A DNA stretch of 64,000 nucleotides from Caenorhabditis remanei (lineage: Eukaryota; Nematoda; Chromadorea; Rhabditida; Rhabditidae). Shown piece after piece: positions 33,039 through 44,379 of this stretch. The DNA lies in NCBI RefSeq assembly GCF_010183535.1, contig NC_071331.1:5518001-5582000 (forward strand), given 5' to 3'. A model generated the notes under the pieces. That model searched no databases, was not told the DNA's origin, and worked only from the letters and a program-made list of their open reading frames with translations. How positions within the stretch are numbered: position 1 is the stretch's first letter; each line of letters starts with the position of its first letter. The position numbers were made by a program, and so were the translations under genes.

Positions 33039-33152
33039 ATGGACGAATCGTCGAATCCAAATCGTGCCGAACCGCTGGAAAACGCCTCATTCCAGTCGTC
33101 TGACAGCTCCAAGAGCAAGAGACCCGCGGAACGTACAATTTCGATCAGTCCA
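33039..33152 (+). CDS. Exon-like frame in the LTR element interior
   Basis: ATG follows a TTTCAG acceptor; 38 codons (MDESSNPNRAEPLENASFQS onward) end at a GTAAGT donor. Further exon-like blocks bordered by introns of about 50 bp lie at 33,667-33,831, 33,883-34,034 and 34,085-34,240, but joining them in one phase meets stops. Possibly a decayed or alternatively spliced accessory gene carried by the element. Confidence 0.3.
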
Positions 33153-35237
33153 GTAAGTGTTTTTTCACAAATCATCGGAAAAAATCACAAAAAATAAGAG
33201 AAATGCCGAGAAATTCAACCAAAAATTGCCAAAAATCGATATTTTCCATTGAAAATAGTCTGATTCACGGCTAAAATTGCATCAGAATACACTATTTCTG
33301 TATCACCCCTACTCTCGGTAGGTTAAAAACGTCAAATATGAACTTTTGGCTAAAAACCATCAACGTTTTGACGAAAAACAACGAATTTCCGCTGAAAATG
33401 TCTCAAAAATCAGTATTTCGAGCCAAAAATCGATAAATTTCGTCGATTCATAATGGAATCCAAAAGAAATCACGAGATTCCCGCAAATACTTCACAGTAT
33501 TAGCCAATATATCTCACTTTCTAGCGGAAATGTCAGAATTTTTGACAAATCAATACAGTTTGAGCCGAAATATACTGAAAAAATAGATAAATCTGCTAAA
33601 TACACCAGAAAGGGATAAAATTCTCTATAAAAAGTATATAATACTACTATAAAGAGCTATTTACAGCTTCGCGACACGCCGATGAGGCAAAAAGATGCTA
33701 CGATTACCCATCGAATCATCACAAGCCGCGGATCATAATTGACTCGATTCGCCTCCATCACCGCTACAGATGGACTCATCAGAGCGAACCGCGGAAGCCT
33801 CATCATCTCGAAGAAGTTTGGAGGCTATCCAGGTAGTAAAACGCAAAGAGAATTATCAAACCCTCAAATCAATACCTTTCCAGCAGTGATCAACACGCAG
33901 CAAAGAAAATCTACTTCTGAAACAGAAGAAGTCAGACGGAATCCGATTCGAAAGGCTTTGAAGCCACAGTAGATGGACCCGCGGCTGCTTCGACTCTTTA
34001 CTGACTGCCCAATCAGCCCATTCGTTGGCATAAAGGTAAAATATTAGCAGAGAACCAGGCAAAGGAAACAAAAATTGTTTTTCCAGAAACGAGCCAGAGC
34101 CTTGCGATCAGTCAACAAGTGGACATCGTGAACTTATGGACAAACTGAAGGCTCCAGAAGCCAAGATCAGCTCAGTCCCAACACAAGTCACACACGATCC
34201 GCGGTTGCACTGTCATCGCCTCCAATCAAAAGATTCAAGGTATATAATATCTAACGAAACAGTTAACAAATTATTGATTTTTAGCCGCATCCATCAACCG
34301 GTACATCTCAATCACTACGTCGAGAACACTTCACCTGAAGTGACATGAAAGTGACATGAAGTGACATCGATCCGCGGTTGGATAGATACCCACCCTCTAC
34401 TGATGGCTAATCAATTAAATCTTGTTTGTCTTTTTCTGTTTTACCTTGTTATCTCCTTCGTGAGACTGTTAACTCTGTACCCGAAAGGGAATCATCACCT
34501 TTGTTTAGCAAAGGGCGAGTCCCTTCTAATAAATTAATCGTTGTTGTTCATATTCACAAATCCGCCTAGTACACTTCATTCCGCATAATCGCAAGTTGAA
34601 GCGCCTCACGGAAAGTGGGATTGATGAGACATCGTGACGAATATAACAGAGACAGCAGCAAACTCACTATAACCTGAGCAGTCAATGAGCTCTCAGAGAT
34701 TCACGGGGATGATAAACCCGTTTAAACGGTTCACAAAGGCACAATCATGTGCAAATCAACAACAATCCGCGGAAGAAGAGCAAAGTCAGAGTCATGTTTA
34801 GACCGAATAGCTCACCAAAGATAAAAAATCTATAATGAAATGCTACAATTCCGCGGCATACAATTATCGTCAAAGCGATTCCATTCGCGACAAAAATACA
34901 TCAAAGAGACTCACAAGAGAGAATCCATTGTGGAAACTCCAGAATCTCCAATATTATAAACTCACAAGCAGAAGAGTCAATAACTCTAATGCTCGAGAAC
35001 AAAAGAGACACCGCTCACATGAAAAATCAATAATGTCAACGACATATCGACAGATTCAGAGCAAATGTCTCAAACAAAATTATGTAGAAAACAACATCAT
35101 CTACTTAAAAAGTACATCAAAATCAGACAGATACCACAGTTTCTGAAAGATTTTAAAACAACGAGATCCGCGGAAACCACTGTTTCTGAAGGATCATAAG
35201 ACCAAACCGTCGAGAAGCTTCAATTATGACAACGTCA

Positions 35238-35510
35238 CGACTTCGCAACAAATGGCGAAGGAGCGACAATTGCCAGAAGCTTCGAGACACAAGCCTTTTT
35301 TATTTCTTACCGTTAAAGAGCCTCAGATATGGAATAACGACGCGACTTCGCAACAAATGGCGAAGAAGCGACAATTGCCAGAAGCTTCGAGACACAACCC
35401 TTTTTTTTTTTGATTTTTCACAGTTAAAGAGCCTCAAACATGGAATAACCGTCGCGACTTCGCAACAAATGGCGAAGGAACGACAATTTCCAGAGGCTCC
35501 GAGACAAAAA
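35238..35510 (+). repeat. Three-copy tandem repeat of about 110 bp
   Basis: CGACTTCGCAACAAATGGCG recurs at 35,238, 35,343 and 35,455, each followed by a GCGACAATT-CCAGA block and a shared spacer GTTAAAGAGCCTCA. Located in the interior of the 10-kb LTR element. Confidence 0.85.
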
Positions 35511-36828
35511 CAAGTTGATTTATATTCTAAACGTTAGGTTATAGCTCGTCTATAATTGAAGTATGGAAGTGATACATAGAATCTTTAAACTATGGCACTG
35601 TCGACAGACGAAGCCGAATAGTATCCAGGACACTATAGTATCTTAGAGAGCCGCTAACTCTCGATAGACCCAACAAGTTGCCTTTACAATCAATGCATGT
35701 GACTTTGACGAAAGACAAAATGTCTATAAGTGGCAGTTACAGATTGTTGAAGAAGAAGGTTGTCTGTATCAGAAATAGCTAATCTGATACGCAAAGAGCG
35801 TGAAGACAACAAGTTGGTAGCAATAATTGCAATTCAAATTCCGGGCTAGCACCCTGAGATTTGATCAAGATCCTCAAATATTGCACTATAGCGAGATATA
35901 ATACGGCCTAGACCGCCGACAGGTTGGCGTTTTTATTGCTTTCTTGTATCGGATCCACACCGATTGATAGCATGACGTCAGTCGTGAAATCCGCGGTGCA
36001 GATAGTTATGCAAAATATTCACACTCATATACATATACGTGTAACGGAAAGTAAAGTGATCGTGTCTTTGACACGCTTACTGCTCCGAAGTCACACATCT
36101 TATGAGAATCTAAACAAGTAAATTGAAATCAGTCTCATAACGATCAGAGCATGTCCTTCCGGATAGCAAAGACGAAAAGCGATCCGCGGATGAAATAGTG
36201 ATCTTTCTGTCATACAGATCGTGACCTCCTCGTCTTAATGCTCAATAATAAAGAACGATTTCCAATCGAAACAATAACTGGTTCTAAACAAGACCTTGTG
36301 AATGCATAACTGCCTACTGCTATTTCACTTATGATGAAATGCTGTTTCTAACCGCAAAAGACCAATGCTGACAAGCTAGCATCGCTAGTGTCACCCACCT
36401 CTGCGTGGTTGACATGAAAAGGGGACAAGAAAGAGGGCTCCCCTTATAAGTCCTTGTCGACCACGTCCCCGCGATCGTATCTAGCGGGCAATGGTCCGGA
36501 ACAGTCACAAATTACTGCTCTATTCAGTTTGAGTTACATTCTGTGCGAACGAGTGACACAAATTTCCAGTTTCGAAATCATGGACACATGATTGGAAGTA
36601 ACTCAGGAAGAAGCTAACACCCTTCTTCCCCCTTGGAAAAGGTACTGAGGAGTATAAAATCAACAAAACTAACTGAGACCAATCACAAATTATTGGTCGA
36701 AAAGCCACAGATGCACAAATTCATCTATCGGCTGAACCCAGATGCACAAATCCATCTACCCTCTGAACCCGATCACATAGACCAACGGCTAGGGATGCCT
36801 GCCGTATGGACCCTGACTTTCACCCACA

Positions 36829-36995
36829 GCACACCACTAGTGTGAAGTCGTGGGCACACGATTAGGTGTAGGTCAGGTCCTGCGAGTCTACGGGCAAAGA
36901 AAAGCACGCATACCATGAGTGCTCAAAGAAATCAAGACTGTGACACACACACAGGCACACCACTAGTGTGGGGTCGTGGGCACACGACTTGGTGC
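36829..36995 (+). repeat. Direct repeat pair in the LTR element interior
   Basis: CACACCACTAGTGTG followed by GTCGTGGGCACACGA occurs at about 36,830 and again about 128 bp later. Both parts are nearly self-complementary and could form hairpins in the RNA. Confidence 0.7.
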
Positions 36996-38760
36996 AAGCA
37001 GTCCTGTAAGCCGAAGTGGGGAAGGAACGGAACATGACCGAAGACGGACCCGCGGAGGCCCATCTAAGAGCTACTCATGATATAAAAGTCAAGTTCAAAC
37101 TCGCGACTTCCACCATCTCAAGTCGCTCCATCACCGAGGCTAACACCCCTCATTCTTACTAACAAAAAACAAAACACTGTTCAATTTGAGTTATGTTCAT
37201 CGCGAACAAGCTTCCAAATCGTGGAATCACGACTGGACGTAATTCAGAAAGAACAAAAGATGCACACGTATCTATAAAAATTAACATCAACAATATCAAC
37301 ATCATCGCATAAAAGTCCTCAGGCTCAATCTCTTCCAACGGAATGAGAAGAACCTCGTTTGCGAACCCAATACTCATTCGACATAATAATCAAAGTCTAA
37401 CGACTACGATTGTCGATCCAACCAAGTTGGTGATCTCAAAGACAGTTGGAAACGCCAAAAGAGCACAATACTGATGCCAAGGCTATCCTGACGTTCTGAA
37501 AAGATTCCACATAATTATTCGTATGATATCGAGCAAGAGACTCCACGATATACCACATCACATCTTCCAAAGGAGGTAGTGGCCAATAAGATCGGAGATC
37601 TTGACTCATATCTCGAAAAACCAAAAAAATGCGAAGGTAACATGAGAAGACTTGCTCATAAAGATCAGGACGTTCCATACAGAGAGTTACTTCAACATGA
37701 AAGTGCTTATGATTGATCCGCGGTTGCGGACATTATCGATTCAACTCTCATTACTGGTGTACGATCCGCGGAGAGGGAAACCACTGTCACAACAGTACAA
37801 TCTCCCCAACACACAGCAGTCATTATCAGTTACCAAAGCATTAAATCAAATTCCACCGAAACACCTAACGCTTTCCATACTCTTGATTTGACAGAGATAT
37901 TCTGTACAGAAGCTAAACAAGAGATAAAGAATGCTACCTCAAATGTTGCTCAAATTCAGAGAGCTTCAGAGACGCATTCTACAACACACGACCCTAATGG
38001 TCCAAGATATGGAACAGCACCCAGGTGCACAAATTCATATAAAATCTAAAACATCAGTCAATAGATCCAGAGCACACAACAGAGTGTACCTGCCGTCAGA
38101 GATCTCGTAGCCAAAGAACAAAGCTTCATCAAGATCTTAATCTGAACGCAGAAAGTATGCTGAAACTTTTCCAACAGCTCGTAGAGATCAGTGAGAAATC
38201 AAACTAAAGTTTACCCATACAAAAGTTATGGATATTGTAGTGATATTCTTCATACAAGACACTGACCAAAGAAAGAGTACCTACAGAAACAAAGAGAACT
38301 GTCTGAAGGAAGCTCAGCCAGTGGCAACGTATATCGTTCCACCAAAGCTAAAAACCGAAGTAAAAGTATCACGACAGAGTCAAATGTACCAAACGGTGCG
38401 TCACAATGTGACTTGACAACTATATCTTTCACTGATAACTGCTTCAATGCTTCATTCATTTGTTACAGTAACCATGTTTCACAAAGTGACACTTCTCGAA
38501 CCTTGTTCGAACCGCCAGATCTGTAGAACATTGTTCACGATCCGCGGTTGTATTCGCTACAAATCCCAAAAATAACTCATAATATGAAAATTTCTTTTAA
38601 AACTAACTATACCGAAGACGGTGATAAAGAAGAATTGGCTATGCAGCTGTTCAATGAGTTTCTACAAAGATCAAACCATTATGTTTATGCGACATTAGTT
38701 CCGAATGACACGTAACGCCTCATATTCCTTTATCTGGAAACAACAGAAGGCTAACCACTT

Positions 38761-39060
38761 CTTGGTCTTATTGACTCAGGAGCGTCTCTGTCTCTCATTC
38801 TGGAATCATTCGCAAATGGTTATTTACATCCGATCCTGAAACGAACGTGACTGTCAGTCCAAGGATTCAGATTCACCACATTCGAAAAACAAATATTCAT
38901 GCCTTACAAAGTCATCTTCAAGATACCAGAAATCCACAATCCATAGTGATTGTAGGATCACCAGATCTAATGGACCCAAAGATCCAAGCAGAGGTAATCT
39001 TATCCGAAAGCTCGCTACTACGGTACCAAAGCCAACCCTAGGACAGAAAGTTATCGATCC
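38761..39060 (+). pseudogene. Retropepsin-like remnant of the BEL/Pao-like element
   Basis: LGLIDSGASLSLI at 38,761-38,799 is an aspartic protease active-site motif (D-S-G-A). After a frame change, plausible protease sequence continues (FTTFEKQIFMPYKVIFKIPE near 38,875-38,935) and stops at TAG. Broken in frame, so non-functional as written. Confidence 0.6.
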
Positions 39061-39584
39061 GCGGTTGTCAGATAAATATCGAACTGCAATTGAACAGTAG
39101 TAATCCGGAAGATGCCCTGACTTAACTGACTTACAAAATTGCCAATTCAATGGTTGCAAAACCGGAGTTCTAAAGATCCCTGTACATCTGATGACAGTTG
39201 CAGAAAATCCACAGTAGATTTCTTACATAAGTTCATCGCAGTTGTCAAACACAAGAACAAAAGAACAAAAAGTTATCTTACATATAATGGCAACAAGTCA
39301 CGTCCAGCAGCAGTGCTGCGAGAGATCGGTCAATATGGTAATCACACTGAAGAAAGGCACAAAACTTTTAAATAAAAGTTACTAAAATTATTTTCAAAAA
39401 AGACAATGACACCCATCCCAAAGAGATGTTGCCATCCGCCCGTCAAAATAGGACACATGGACAATTTCTAAACTCGGTACTCGTTCAATGGAATTAGCAT
39501 GCGATTTCGTCTATACTATCCAGACAGATCCTCAGCATGACCATAAACGATTGCAAGAGAAGTCACCTGTCCAATTGAGTCAGA

Positions 39585-39783
39585 TATTTGGTTCATTCTG
39601 AGATCATCGATCCAGACACCAGAACGATTGTGACTAGACTCGCCGAGAAACCCATTGTCCCTCGATCCGCGGTTCAACCACAAAGTGACAAATCCGTCAT
39701 GGTTCTGAACGCTACGAGAAAAGGACCATATGCAACAACAAATTCTCTTAAATACTCACAAAAACTATTACAAAAACTCTGAA
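39585..39783 (+). pseudogene. Possible reverse-transcriptase N-terminal remnant
   Basis: The frame around 39,690-39,780 reads VMVLNATRKGPYATTNSLKY, weakly like the conserved FDAS...SLND region at the start of BEL/Pao reverse transcriptase. No YxDD catalytic block follows; the next 180 bp diverge. Tentative. Confidence 0.35.
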
Positions 39784-39967
39784 AACACATTCAGCAAAGT
39801 AGAATATGAGTTGAGATAGCCAAGTGATAAAACAGTTCCAAAATCTCGATTAGCTTCACCTAGCAAAGATAGCGAGATTGCTCATTATCACAGAGCACTG
39901 CAAAGACTGACTGTATATTATCACGGCTACACCTTCCCTACTGTAAGCGAGCACAACACTGGAGCAG

Positions 39968-40393
39968 ATGGAATACACCGTGGTACACAGAAGGATTGAA
40001 TCTTCAAGGCTTCCACATGAAGCCAGTGAGGCAATTCTCGGACACCCGCGGTTTCCACTTGCAAAACCCATCGCTCACAAAACATATGACATCAATGGGC
40101 AAATCCCAGAACGCGACGGACAAATTCGATCCGCTATTGTAAAGTGCAGAGGCAAATCATACTCTCGTGCAGTCTCTCAGTTGATTCCTCGAGAACGAAA
40201 GCCACTGAACCGCCCTAATATTGCGACAGAGGAAGAGACAGATGATGCACAGGACTCCAGTCCAAGAGAGCTACCAGCACCCGCGGTTCTGTTCAGTCCA
40301 GACATGAAATACGTCCCAGAGCTATTTCCATCAAAAAAAACTCGCCAGACATTGCTGAATGTGAAAATCATACAAATCCAAATTTTAATGTAA
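39968..40393 (+). pseudogene. Integrase C-terminal (DUF5641-like) remnant of the BEL/Pao-like element
   Basis: A 141-codon frame contains DGQIRSAIVKCRGKSYSRAV followed by SQLIPRE, the signature of the integrase C-terminal domain of BEL/Pao elements (G-x-I-R-S-A ... R-x-V ... L-x-P-x-E). The catalytic integrase core upstream is missing. This motif is the main basis for assigning the whole element to BEL/Pao. Confidence 0.65.
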
Positions 40394-40687
40394 ATAAATC
40401 AAATAATATAAATTTACCACTGAACCTAAACACCGATCATCTTGAGAATAATGCAGTGTCAGGTGACACAGATGACTATTTTGACATCATTGAAAAGAGA
40501 TTGGGAAACGCGGATACTTTTCAAGATCCACAAAAAGTCTTACCTGCTGGAGCCGCAGATGATGATTTTTCGGAGTTGCCAGCGGGCAGAGTTAGAACCT
40601 ATCTTTCTCGAAAAGCCAAAGAGCTTCCCATCAATTACGTTCATCACGCTGACAGTCAGGAGACCGCTGGCACCCTCCCCCCGGGAA

Positions 40688-41406
40688 TGTTGTCAACTAT
40701 TTCCCCAAAGACAAAATTGTCGACAACTGAAAGGCTGAATGATGAGCCCCACATGGTTTTCCCCGCAAAACTAGGCTCATCATCGCCTTACTAATCTCTT
40801 ATTTCAATATTGTTCAAATCTGTTCACTAATTCACTTTATTTATCTCTTTCCAATCACCTGTTATCAGGAATATTCAATTAATTATAATTTGAATTACCG
40901 CTCTAAACCCGTTGTGTCAGTAAACGCGCTCCACTCAGCCGCGAGCGGTCGCGTAGCGGCCGCCGCGCCTCCTCATTGCTCAGTCTAATTTGAGAGTGGT
41001 TGCCTCTTCCGGTCGTCCGGTAACGGGACGAGTGTGAAAGTGTCGGCTAAATAGATCCTATCATTTTCCGGACTATTTTAGCCCATTTTATGCGCTACTG
41101 ACGCTTGGGAGAGTGAATAATCGCCCTTTTTAGGCCCTTTCGGCCATTTGCAAGCGATCCGCGGTTGTGACCGCTCTTTCGTCTACTTTTCGACCCGCGG
41201 CACACCCAGCAGGACGCTTAACTAAATATTGAATTATACTAACTAAATCTATCGTAATAAATGGGTCAATGTCTTAAAACTGTGTTCTGTTGTCGCACCG
41301 CTCATCCTCACATTATTAGCCGTTATTTCTGACACGTTTAACCAGTTAGGGAAGATTTTCTCAGGAGCGGGTCTGTCTCCGACCGCATTTAAGGCCCGCC
41401 TCCACA
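40688..41406 (+). repeat. 3' LTR of the BEL/Pao-like element
   Basis: 719 bp, equal to 31,276-31,994 by eye. The 15 bp before it are C/G-rich (CCCTCCCCCCGGGAA), not a typical polypurine tract. Confidence 0.93.
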
Positions 41407-41749
41407 GGTACTGTATATGGTACTGTATCAGTTAAAAAACAATTCTGAATTTTATCAATTTTTTGCTATTCATAAAAACGCGTATTTATATCTAGACCAC
41501 CTGTGTTTATTATAAATTATTTTAAAAAAGTGAAATAAAAATTTCAATTAAGAAAAAACTGAATTTTAGATATTTTTGTGAAACTGAGTCTATTGCTCCA
41601 GCTTTTTTAAAATTTAAACGGTTTGCACCAATCGTATCAAAAAAAACTTGATTGCACCAGACTTGTCACTTCTTTGAAACATGTTTTGAAAATTTTTTGA
41701 AAATTTTGAATTTTTTTGAAGAGATGAATACTTCGAACTATTGCGAAAC

Positions 41750-41752
<3 letters not shown>

Positions 41753-41831
<79 letters not shown>
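41753..41831. repeat. (AT)n microsatellite
   Basis: About 40 uninterrupted AT dinucleotides. The surrounding 41,412-42,391 shows no gene. Confidence 0.98.
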
Positions 41832-41834
<3 letters not shown>

Positions 41835-42399
41835 GCTGCTTGCCTTGAAATTCTTCTGAAACAGCACATGTTTCAGTGATCTGAAATTTTTCAAAAGATG
41901 ATTTTGTAAAATATAAGAACCGATGTAGACCTTTTTTTTAATTTTATACCGTTTCCGTTCGATCATAAGGTAAAACTGTTAACACTGGACTGTGATGATC
42001 GTATTTGTGACGATTTTGTTTCTTGACAAAAAAAAAGTTGCATCAGTGGCAGATATTCGAATATGTTTTTTGTTTTTGTTTGTTTTTGTAATGACTATTA
42101 ATATTGTTTTTCAGATGTTCCTTCTGAAAGCTGGCAACTAATTTTTTACTATCCCTTCGTCCGAGGGATCTTCAAAACTGTGATAAATTGTATTATGGTT
42201 GCGAAACAGTGAAACAGTCCGGCACAGTTATTACAGCTACGCCCCACCGAAATTTCCTTGAAAATGTCTCTTTTTTCTGAGCCTCTCAATTTCGCACACA
42301 ATTTTCTTCGGTTACGGTAGAGCGCTTGTAAAAAGGGTGGCGTGGGGTATCTTCTTACTGTTTCAATGCTGCCACAATATCAAGCTGTTGGCTGGTAAC

Positions 42400-42850
42400 C
42401 AGGCTTGGTCGGAGTCGGAGAATCGGATAATCCGATTCTCCGATTCTCCGACTTTTTTCGGAGAAATTATCCGTCGGATAATTCTCCGACTTTTCATTTC
42501 GGAGAAATTCTCCGAAATTCTCCGATTCTCCGAAAAAAAACGTCGGAGAATTTCGGAGAATACCGGAGACGACGACACTCAAAACCCTGTTTTGGTTATA
42601 TTTCTACTGGTAAACGCTTTTAATGTTGATAAAACATGTCTTAGAAAGGTGAATTCTGAAAAACGCAACAGAAAATCCGTTTTAGAAGCATTTTTGGGAA
42701 CATTTTTGGATTCTCCGAAATTATCCGAAATTCTCCAATTCTCCGAGAAAAAAGTCTGAGAAAAAGTCGGATATCCGATTCTCCGACTTTCTTTTTCGGA
42801 GAAAATTTCGATTCTCCGATTCTCCGAAAATTTTTCTCCGACCAAGCCTG
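42400..42850. mobile_element. 451-bp hAT-like MITE with TCCGA arrays
   Basis: Termini CAGGCTTGGTCGGAG / CTCCGACCAAGCCTG are inverted copies; exact 8-bp target duplication CTGGTAAC (42,392-42,399 and 42,851-42,858). Both ends consist of TCCGATTCTCCGA and TCGGAGAA words. The CAGGC start and 8-bp target fit hAT. Non-coding. Confidence 0.92.
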
Positions 42851-42952
42851 CTGGTAACCGAGATAGATCTGGAATATTTATTACGATTTACCTACTCCAT
42901 TTTTTTTCAACACCCGGCTTTCTAAAATAAGAACCCCAAAATAAGAATATAT

Positions 42953-43503
42953 TTAACTTCCATCCAAGTGATCCATTCTTCTAACATCAATTTGTTGTGG
43001 AATGGTAATAGCCAATGGAACAACTCCAAACTGTGCCATACACAACTCATTAATCATACTGTATTCACAACACATCGGGCACAATAAGTTCTCATCGACA
43101 TTGAATATCCGGAAGCCGTATCTGAAAAAATGGGGATTGGTGAAGAAGATGTGGATACCTTACTTGGCAATAATTTGGAGCATCCTCAAATGATCAGATG
43201 GCATTCCGTGGATTTCGATGAAAATCTGAAGAATTGAAGATTACCTTCTGTTATTATAGGCTCATATTATGGTCTACTTGAAACAGAACAAAAATTTCTC
43301 ACGTGACACACAAAATAGTCCTTTAAGAGCGGTTCCAGAGCAATAACCTCTCCTCCTTCAATATCAATTTTCAGCAACTCCACTTCTTTTCTTCCGAATT
43401 TTTCCAGCATTTGAGGGATTGTTATCTCGTTTGGAATCCTGCCAGCAAACAGTTCCCCATTCATTTTTGCATAGGAGTCCTTGGTCTGCTGGTTTTGTGG
43501 ATC
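42953..43503 (-). pseudogene. Methyltransferase-family 3' fragment, exons 4-6
   Basis: Exon 4 (43503-43303) reads VELLKIDIEGGEVIALEPL, exon 5 (43225-43164) IFIEIHGMPSDHLRML, and exon 6 (43121-42953, TAA) YGFRIFNVDENLLCPMCCEY with a slightly longer C-terminus (VRRMDHLDGS). Splice phases match the intact paralogue. Exons 1-3 are absent upstream. Exon 4 ends in CAC at the donor (VCH in place of VCQ). The intron beside exon 4 carries the same TTATAGGCTCATATTATGG sequence as the truncated gene at 11,419-12,507, which has exactly the exons missing here plus exon 4. Confidence 0.8.
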
Positions 43504-43564
43504 CTGCAATAGAAATCGTTTTGGGATTACGATAGGAGGAATGTGAAAAAGTGAATTCTGATTT

Positions 43565-43753
43565 ATGAAAAAAATTATTTTTTTATTTTTGTCGTTATTT
43601 TATATTTTAGTAAACAGACTATCTAAAACCAAGCTATACCATTTTCTTGAAACATCAACGAAATTTCGTTTTCAGACGTGTGACTTATTTCATGTACCAA
43701 ATGAAAAAGCTGGTAGTGTGAATGGAAAATTCTTAGCAATCCTGTCTAAATAA
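43565..43753 (+). pseudogene. Possible DUF4440 relic
   Basis: The end of a 62-codon frame reads NEKAGSVNGKFLAILSK, comparable with TEKAGTVKGKFVQIWKK of the DUF4440 gene at 14,670-15,213. The rest is not alignable. Support comes mainly from position: it sits beside a methyltransferase fragment in the same head-to-head order as at 12.9-15.2 kb. Confidence 0.3.
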
Positions 43754-44379
43754 ATAGATCGAATTTAGATTTTCTTCATGAATTTAAAACTAATGAGTCG
43801 AAATGAAATGATTTCAGTACTCATAAATTTTATATCAGTGCTTTTTAAACCATTTTGAAAAGAAAAGTATATTTTTTAGAAAAGTATAAAAAAATGTTTA
43901 TGCGCCAGTGATGACACTTTCTTGTTAGCAAAACGATTTTTGCCACGTTCACAACTGATTTATTCTCCTCGTTTCAAATTATTTAGTTAATAAAACGAGA
44001 TAGAAAGGGAAAAATTGAACGTGACAACATGAATCTCATCAAAAATTTGTTACTCTCTTCACTTTCGAAAAATTCGTTTCAAAAGAATGATTTTACCTGT
44101 TTCGAGGTCCTTAAAAAACTGGAACTGGTTTTTAATCACGTTTCCATAAGTGTTTATTTACAATACAGTATGTAGAGTCTTCGCATTACAATCACGTCTA
44201 GAGACAGTCACTAGACACAATGTTATGCAACAAACCTAAAAATTTCACTAATAGTCGGAAAATTACTGTTTCACTTCTCACATCAATTTTATGTTGCAAT
44301 GAGCACGGTCTTCCAGCCTCGGAAGAAGAACTGCAAGAAAATTTTTGATCTACCCTCATGAAACGAAAATGTTTAGAAA

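Larger units (their letters stand above)
31276..41406 (+). mobile_element. 10.1-kb BEL/Pao-like LTR retrotransposon without intact pol
   Basis: Two 719-bp LTRs (31,276-31,994 and 40,688-41,406), TGTTGTC...CCTCCACA, indistinguishable by eye. The 5-bp target GGTAC is duplicated (31,271-31,275 and 41,407-41,411). The internal 8.7 kb has no frame longer than about 140 codons. Pol remains are a protease motif (38.8 kb), a possible reverse-transcriptase start (39.6 kb) and an integrase C-terminus (40.1 kb), consistent with BEL/Pao order but with most of RT, RNase H and integrase deleted. The 32-38 kb part is unlike any pol and has several short frames bordered by splice-like signals. CCGCGG occurs 25 times. 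Confidence 0.88.

Noticed and set aside
41637..41966. Minus-strand 109-codon frame with alternating Ile-Tyr
   Set aside because: It is the AT microsatellite in translation.
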